Positions 57,486 through 64,000 of a stretch of 64,000 nt of DNA are shown piece by piece. The position numbers were made by a program, and so were the translations under genes. A model generated the notes under the pieces. The model worked only from the letters and a program-made list of their open reading frames with translations, was not told the DNA's origin and made no database searches. Position 1 is the stretch's first letter, and every line of letters starts with the position of its first letter. The stretch spans positions 1,149,346-1,213,345 of the forward strand of contig OW121745.1 of assembly GCA_933228675.1 (NCBI GenBank). Reading direction: 5' to 3'. This stretch comes from Stomorhina lunata (taxonomy: Eukaryota; Arthropoda; Insecta; Diptera; Rhiniidae).

Positions 57486-58040
57486 TGACTTAAAAAAATT
57501 TTATTCGATTTTGCCTTTTGTTCCAAGCTAAAAAATAAAATTTTAGTAAAAGATTCTAAATAAGTAAGTACGAGTAAGGCACCGATTTTGATAACAGTGT
57601 AAAGGTAATATATCCATAATTTGTAGCAAAAGTTTAATTAGAAGAGTACTTTTATAGTAACAGTGTGACAATTTATTTAAAATAAGATTTAAAGGCATTT
57701 TTCCGGTATTTAAAATTGGTGTATTTGAAAAAATTGCAAAATTATGTTAAGGTTATAAAATGTTTTTTAATGTGAAAGTTAATGCAATAGGTAAAAATTG
57801 TTACAACTTGGGTTTTTCATAATGGTCAGAAAGGATATGGTTACTCACCTCCATACAGGTAGGTTTTACGAGACGCACATATTGGTTGAGTTATATATGC
57901 ACCTATTTTTAGAGGTAAAAAATACATTAATTCATTGATTTCTTTATTATTCTTTGGATACAGGTATATATAAAAAATGTTTTTTTTTTAATATAAAAAA
58001 GAAAGTTTTAAATGTAACTGCTATTAACAGTTAAAACATC
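57486..58040 (+). promoter_or_regulatory. Upstream region of the Transib transposase gene
   Basis: AT-rich stretch between the left arm and the start codon, presumably holding the promoter and 5' UTR. No clear TATA/Inr pair can be singled out in such AT-rich sequence. A 'ttaacag' just before the start could be a splice acceptor. Confidence 0.35.
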
Positions 58041-60077
58041 ATGGCTATAACATTGGAATTTAAAGTGTTGTGCGATATTCTTTTTGAACAACCAAGCAGT
58101 TCGAGAGCAGAAAAAATTAAAATAATCATGCGATATGCTAAAAGTCAAACTAACTCCATGATTCTCAATAGTGAGGAAGACAAAGTCGTAAAATTTGTAA
58201 AGTTATTTGAACTTAAAATTAAGTCGGTTAATTACTGTTTAAAAAGATTTGAATCTAAATTTAAAGACTGGCTGAAGGACTCAATTGAGCTTAAAACTTC
58301 TGGTGCTGGAGCCCCTCTAAAAAACTATGATGATCTCGGAGAAAGATCTAAAAAGATGCGATTATCCGAAGTTCTTTCTACTCATTCGGATACTGAAATC
58401 AAAGATTCCTTTAAGGAAGTGCTCAAACGAAATAATCAACCAGCTGAAGCTAAACAAATAGCAGATATTCTCCCAGAGGCTTCTCCTAAACGTCTTAAGC
58501 GAATTATTAAGAGTATACCAACTCCTTCTTCTCAATCAGAATTTTCGGAGGAAGAAGCACTTGCTCTTATGCTCGAGTTGAAATTGAGTAAAAATAAATA
58601 TATTAAACTCTGTAAGGCATTACGAGACAAAGGACACTCAATTTTACCAGGATATAATGCGTTATTAAAAACCAAAAAAAACTTAATACCAACAAACGTG
58701 ATAGGAGACGAAAGTGCATCTGTGGATTTATCAAAATTATTGGAAAATACGGCATCAAGGCTGATATCTACTACATTGTCTGAAGAAGAAGCCAAGAAAC
58801 TTGACAACAAGGACTTAACTTTAATATGTAAATGGGGATGTGACGGTTTATCTGGATTACCGGAATACAAACAATCAACATCTCATCAGAACACAAATGA
58901 CTACAGAAGCGTTTTTATGGCATCCCTAGTACCACTAAGATTAAGAAAGAATCGTTCTGAACCATCCACATCAAAAGAGCGTACTGAATATGTGTGGGTT
59001 AACACATCTCCAGGATCAAAGGCATTTTGCAGACCGATCAGATTCGAATATTTAAAAGAAAATGCAGCAAGCACAAAAAATTGGGTTGATGATATCAAAT
59101 ATTCAATAGACAATTTGAGTCCAGTCTGCATAGACATACATGGATATTTGATTAATGTAAATTTTGAGCTTCAATTGACAATGATAGATGGAAAAGTAAG
59201 CAACGCTATAACGGAAACCCATTCAACTTGGAAATGCTCATTATGCGGAAAGAAGAAATCGGAATTTCTACAAACTTCAGAAGATGCATCAGCTAGTACT
59301 GCAATTAATCAAGAGGTTCTGGAATTTGGTATATCGCCCCTACATGCACGTATCCGATTTTTAGAATTTATGCTACATATAGCATATGATCTGAAATATA
59401 GGAATATACCTGATAATCAGCTAAAATCCGTGAGAAATAATAAGGAACTGATTGAAATGAGATCCAGTGAAAAAAAAAGGATTCAGGAAGAATTCAAAAC
59501 TATGACGGGTCTAAACATAGACAAACCACTTGTAGGATATGGCAGTACAAACGATGGTAATACGGCCAGGCGATTCTTTGAAAATTATGAAACAACTTCA
59601 AAGATTACTGGAATTGATGAGGAAGTTCTTCGTAAATGTTACGTAATATTATCGGCAATAAATAGCAAATATCAAATAAATGCTGAAAAATTTCATTGCT
59701 ATGCCCTCAACGCGTTAACTCGTATACGACATTTGTATCACTGGAAAGAAATTACACCAACAGTTCATAAAGTCCTTCAACATGGTCGTGAAATAATTGA
59801 ATCAAATCTTCTCCCACTTGGTGAACTGACAGAAGAGGCCCAGGAAGCGCGGAATTCAGATTTCAAGTATATCCAACTATTTAATACCAGAAAATGCTCA
59901 AGAAAATCGCAAAATCAGGATCTAATAAATTATCTCTTGTTGTCTTCTGATCCTGCTCTATCAACGATAAGAAAGAAATGGTGGAGCAGTTATACAAAAA
60001 CTTCTGAAAACGAACACCTGGAAGAGGTTCTTGATATAATAGATTGTACTGATTATTTTACTGAAAATAAAAATTAA
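58041..60077 (+). CDS. Transib transposase (RAG1-core-like)
   Basis: 678 residues, no intron, no break. It would cut at the CACAGTG-type ends by nicking and hairpin formation, as known for Transib and RAG1, and act in the nucleus. Landmarks: CKWGCDGLSG with the first Asp D268; D383 in MIDGK, matching RAG1 D708; the zinc pair C399/C402 (WKCSLCG, RAG1 C727/C730); GSTNDGNTARRFF (501-513), the conserved stretch before the C-terminal half; H576 and H581 (TVHKVLQHG, RAG1 H937/H942); E602 in EAQEARN, aligned with RAG1 E962. Residues 1-160 have no recognised domain and replace the RING/nonamer-binding part of RAG1. The start is the first ATG in frame. AATAAA-like signals follow at about 60103-60150. 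With all catalytic and zinc residues present, it may be functional. RAG1 residue matches are from memory of the alignment. Confidence 0.93.
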   Translation: MAITLEFKVLCDILFEQPSSSRAEKIKIIMRYAKSQTNSMILNSEEDKVVKFVKLFELKIKSVNYCLKRFESKFKDWLKDSIELKTSGAGAPLKNYDDLGERSKKMRLSEVLSTHSDTEIKDSFKEVLKRNNQPAEAKQIADILPEASPKRLKRIIKSIPTPSSQSEFSEEEALALMLELKLSKNKYIKLCKALRDKGHSILPGYNALLKTKKNLIPTNVIGDESASVDLSKLLENTASRLISTTLSEEEAKKLDNKDLTLICKWGCDGLSGLPEYKQSTSHQNTNDYRSVFMASLVPLRLRKNRSEPSTSKERTEYVWVNTSPGSKAFCRPIRFEYLKENAASTKNWVDDIKYSIDNLSPVCIDIHGYLINVNFELQLTMIDGKVSNAITETHSTWKCSLCGKKKSEFLQTSEDASASTAINQEVLEFGISPLHARIRFLEFMLHIAYDLKYRNIPDNQLKSVRNNKELIEMRSSEKKRIQEEFKTMTGLNIDKPLVGYGSTNDGNTARRFFENYETTSKITGIDEEVLRKCYVILSAINSKYQINAEKFHCYALNALTRIRHLYHWKEITPTVHKVLQHGREIIESNLLPLGELTEEAQEARNSDFKYIQLFNTRKCSRKSQNQDLINYLLLSSDPALSTIRKKWWSSYTKTSENEHLEEVLDIIDCTDYFTENKN

Positions 60078-60209
60078 GTAAATAACTACTTTTATATAAA
60101 TATGTAATAAAAACTGTAAGTTTAAACTTTAACTACAAATACTTCAATAAAATGTATTTCACCTTTTAATATAAGTACAAATTATTTACATTTTGATATT
60201 TCATAAATC
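60078..60209 (+). other. 3' UTR of the Transib gene
   Basis: Short AT-rich stretch with several AATAAA-like hexamers (near 60105 and 60147) between the stop codon and the right arm. Confidence 0.5.
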
Positions 60210-61598
60210 CTCATGATATTTTCTTTAAAAAAATAAAAAAATATTTGTTTGTTATCGAAGGATCATTGTCATCTTATAGTGAAATATTTGAGTATGATTA
60301 TTAATTTTATATGCACAAATTCATCACTTATATTTAAATAAACAGTGTAAAAATGCTACGGGGGCCAAAGTTTTCAGAGTTTTTTAAGACTCGGTATTAA
60401 TGCTTTATATACATGTTTAGTATCATTAGATCGGGAAAGACTAGGAGATTAGCACTAAGTAAAAGTTTTTTTTAAGTGCGTTACTTTTTTTACACTTTGT
60501 ATCGTAAAACAAAAAAAAATTGTTTTTCTGCTTTTTTAAGGAAAATATTTTTAATCTTTGATATTCTGTGGAAATGACATGGATAAAGATATTACAATGA
60601 AATTTTGTAGTAATGTAGACCAATAAGATGTAAAAGCAATAGACTAAAAAAAATTCCCAATTTTAACTTAAAAATTCCCCAATTCCCAACTGGGGAAAAA
60701 GGCGTTTCAAAAAATGAGTTTTTTTACAAATATGGCAACACTATCTCTATTTGCAGCGCGTTTCAGAAAAAACTTTTCTAATCAATAACAGATATATTGG
60801 AAAATATGAACATTATAATTTTTTTCAAATCGGTGCTTTGCCTTTTGAGAAATTTTTGTTTAAACTAATTTTTTTTTTTACAAATTGCCATTTTTTGGAG
60901 AGGACATGTGCGAGGACCAAAAGTCCAATTAGCAAGAAATTTGTTTTATACGCATTCTCATTATGTTTTCTTTTAAAAACTTTAAAAATCTTTTTATGTT
61001 TCTTAAGAAAATATTTTTTTATTAGTGAAAAAATATAGCTATCTTTTGGGGAAAAACTAAAAAAAAAGCGAAATTTTTTGTAAGTTTCAACTTTGAATAT
61101 TTTTAACTTTTAAACAAAAGAAGATTTCTATAACTAACTTGCACAAAAATTATTCAGAATTTTATTACAAATTTAAAGAATATTCTTAAAAAATTTTTGG
61201 TCCTCAGATGCGTCCACCAGATCAAAAAAAGCTTAAAAAAAGAGGTAAAAAATCAACCTAAAAATTCCTTTTTACCCAAATATCTCGAAATCCAAAGGAG
61301 ATAACCTACACATTTAAGCGTATTTTTTGTAGATCTTCTCAAGGACAACTTAAGTTTAAAATTTCTTTTCAATCCATACATAAATGGATTTTTGGCGAAT
61401 TTTTAAAAAAGTCGAACACCCGAGGTGACCAACTTTGAAGGTCCATCAATCACTCTCCCGACCCCTCATGGACCAGTGCTTTTAAAAACCAACTCGAATA
61501 CTCCTTGACTATCACCATGTTAAATTTCATTCAAATATCTCCAGTCGTTCAAAAGTTAAAGAATTATTTCCAAAAAAAAGCGTCCGTAAACCACTGTG
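60210..61598 (-). repeat. Transib right inverted-repeat arm
   Basis: Reverse complement of the left arm. It ends CACTGTG at 61592-61598 and is followed by CGATA. It lacks about 34 bp present near 57435 in the left arm. Confidence 0.92.
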
Positions 61599-64000
61599 CG
61601 ATAGATATTAAAGAAAAACTAAATACGCATTTGGTACTTTTGCAATTAATGGGGCACAAAAGGGTAAAAAAGGGAAAATATTCAAGGATAGGGTTTTTGG
61701 TTTTTAGCCATGGATATCTTTAAGGCTAATGAAGCCAGAAGTATAATTTATTGACTGGTCGATGGACATTGAAAAAAATAAACTACGAGTTTGGTACTTT
61801 TTTTAATTTTGGGGGTAAAAATCTGTAAAGTATATCTTCTAAACCAAAAGGGATAGAAACAAAAACTAAATTGGTCTGAGATCGGCACTTAAAACCAAGG
61901 GACACGTGTTCGGTACTTCTATGAAATTCAACCTCCTAGAAGGTAAAACAGGGTAGAAAAGGGAGAAATCATTAACATCATATCTCCGAAACCAATACAG
62001 ATAGAAACAAAGTTGAAATTGGATTTAAGTCGGCTAGAAAAATAAGGGGACACGTGTTTAGTACTTTTTTGAAAATGGCACCAATAAGGATAAAAAAGGG
62101 TAAAAACTATATTTTGGTACTTTTTTTAACCCATATGTATCTTTTGAACTAATAAACATAGAAACATAATTTATATCGCAACAGATAGATATTAAAAAAC
62201 AATTAAATACGTATTTGGTACTTTTGCGATTAATGGGATACAAAAGGGTAAAAAAGGGAAAATATTTAAGGGTAGGTTTTTTGTTTTTAGCTATGGATAT
62301 CTTTTAGGCTAATTAAGATAGAAGTATAATTTATTGACTGGTCGATTGAAAAAGAAAAAATAAAATACATTTTTGGTACTTTTTTTAATTTTGGGGGTAA
62401 AAATATATCTTCTAAATCAAAAGTGATAGAAACAAAAACTAAATTAGTCTGAGATCAGCACTAAAAATGAAGGGACACGTGTTCGGTACTTTTTTGAAAT
62501 TCGACCTTTTAAAGGGTAAAACTGGGTAGAAAAGGGAGAAATTAGTAACATCATATCTCCGAAACTAACACCGATGCAAACGAAGTTTAAATTGGATTTG
62601 AATCGGATAAAAAAATAAATGGCCACGTATTTGGTACTATTTCAAAAATGGTACTAATAAGAATAAAAAAGGGTAAAAACTATATTTTGGTACTTTTTTA
62701 ACCCATATATATCTTTTGAACTAATAAACATAGAAACATAATTTATATCGCAACTGATAGGCATTAAAAAACTATTAAACACGTATTTGGTACTTTTGCG
62801 ATTAATGTGGGACGAAAGGGTAAAAAAAAGGGAAAATATTCAAGAGTAGGTTTTTTGCTTTTTAGCTAAGAATATCTTTTCGGCTAATGAAGCCAGAAGC
62901 ATAATTTATTGGCTGGTAAATTGGCACTGAAAAAAGTAAAATAAGTGTCTGGTACTTTTTTTAATTTTGGGGGTAAAAATCAGTGAAAAATATATCTTCT
63001 TAGCCAAAAGTGATAGAAACAACAACTAAATCGGTCTAAAATCGGCACTTTAAATTAAGGGACATGTATTCGGTACTTTTTTCTTTAATTCGGCCGTTTT
63101 GGGGTTAAAACAGGGAAAAAATGGGAAATATTAGTAACGTCATATCTCCGAAATTCAAAACGATAGGAATAGAGTTGAAATTTGCTTCGGATGGACTGAA
63201 AAAAAACGAGAAATGTATTTGGTACTTTTTTGAATATGGTACTAATAAGGGTAAAAAAGGGCAAAAACTATATTTTGGTACTTTTTTTGAACCCATACGT
63301 ATCTTTTGAAATAACAAACATAGAGAAACAGTAAACGTCACAATTGATAAGTAACAAAGAATTATTAGACACGTATTTGGTACTTTTACGATAATTGAGG
63401 TAAAAAAGATAAAAACTGGGAAATATTCAAGGGTAGGTTTTTAACTAATGAAGCCAGAACTATAATTTACAGACGGGTGGATTCATATTGAAAAAGTAAA
63501 TTGAAAAAAATTGAAAAAGAAAATGGATAAATTAGTAACATCATATCTCCGAAATTTACATCGTTAGAAACAAAGTTGAAATTGGATTTGGATCATCTTG
63601 CAAAAAAAGGGGACACGAGTTTGGTACTTTTTTGGAAATGAAACTAATAAGGGAGAAAAGGGGAAAAAACTATATTTTGGTACTTTATTAACCCTATAAG
63701 TATCTCTTGAACTAATAAACATAAATACTCTATTTACATCACAATTGATAAGGACTAACAAAAATTAAGAAGGTGCTTCGCGCTTTTACGATAAATGAGG
63801 CACAAAAGAGTAAAAACTATGAATATCATTTTAACAAATAAAGCCAGAAGTATAATTTACAGACAGGTCTATTCACATTGCAGAAGTATAAGACACGCGA
63901 TTGATTCCTTTTTTTAATTTTTGGAGTAAAAAGGGGGAAAATCGGTAACGTAATGTCTCATAAATCAAAAGTGATAGAAACAAAGATTAAATTGGTCTAT
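61599..64000. repeat. Higher-order tandem repeat (about 570-590 bp period)
   Basis: The line 'gggacacgtgttcggtac' recurs near 61902, 62470 and 63057. Each period holds about five degenerate 110-120-bp sub-repeats, with 'gggtaaaaaaggg', 'ggtacttttt' and 'atatctccgaaa' or 'atcttttgaactaataaacata'. At least four periods run off the window edge. The repeat also lies left of the Transib insertion. No open frame is believable. Confidence 0.85.

Larger units (their letters stand above)
56072..61598 (+). mobile_element. Complete Transib (RAG1-like) DNA transposon with long inverted repeats
   Basis: Ends CACAGTG...CACTGTG, flanked by CGATA on both sides, 5527 bp. The arms (56072 to about 57485 and about 60210 to 61598) are inverted copies with only scattered differences and one indel of about 34 bp near the inner end. 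The centre encodes an intact RAG1-core-like transposase. Heptamer-like termini, a 5-bp duplication and the enzyme family all agree. Arms over 1 kb are unusual for Transib, whose inverted repeats are normally tens of bases. Confidence 0.95.

Overview
This window looks like repeat-dense nuclear DNA of a fly (Brachycera, probably a calyptrate). It is AT-rich, full of mini-me/DINE-like dispersed repeats with (GTCY)n tracts, and carries arthropod transposon families. I found no ordinary host gene. Every convincing coding region belongs to a mobile element.

Layout, left to right. (1) 1-10999: an old Ty3/gypsy element on the minus strand with about 2.58-kb LTRs, a tRNA-Lys primer site, a RING-H2 module ahead of Gag, a classical A AAA AAC frameshift site and several inactivating lesions. 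(2) 11065-12005: a mini-me/DINE-like repeat. (3) 12400-18144: a long-inverted-repeat DNA transposon whose centre holds a 3-exon, 614-residue gene of an uncharacterised multicopy arthropod family. A small foldback element is nested in its left arm. (4) 18559-26187: a young BEL/Pao element with identical 450-bp LTRs, a CAAAG target duplication and an extra third ORF made of zinc knuckles plus a protease-like domain without its catalytic Asp. (5) 27289-30860: a mini-me/DINE-like element with an internal tandem duplication and (GTCY)n tracts. (6) 31587-47959: a 42-bp inverted repeat encloses a TIR-bounded element carrying over 9.4 kb of 31-bp palindromic satellite (with an assembly gap), a broken Jockey-type LINE and a dead mariner. 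(7) 48038-55000: another dispersed repeat, interrupted by a young, apparently intact Ty3/gypsy element (50020-54897) with identical LTRs and one 1355-codon gag-pol ORF. (8) 55108-64000: a higher-order tandem repeat (about 575 bp) interrupted at 56072-61598 by a complete Transib (RAG1-like) transposon.

The most notable element is the Transib copy. It has termini that match the V(D)J recombination heptamer CACAGTG, a perfect 5-bp CGATA duplication, an intronless 678-residue transposase with RAG1-type catalytic and zinc residues, and unusually long (about 1.4 kb) inverted repeats. Related repeat units of the surrounding array still show the unoccupied site. The 614-residue gene with its long inverted repeats is the best candidate for a poorly described transposon type.

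Genes of one element act together (Gag with Pol; a transposase with its own termini), but there is no cross-element pathway. The window records successive nested insertions: old gypsy, LINE and mariner copies full of lesions, and young BEL, gypsy and Transib copies with intact frames and clean target duplications.
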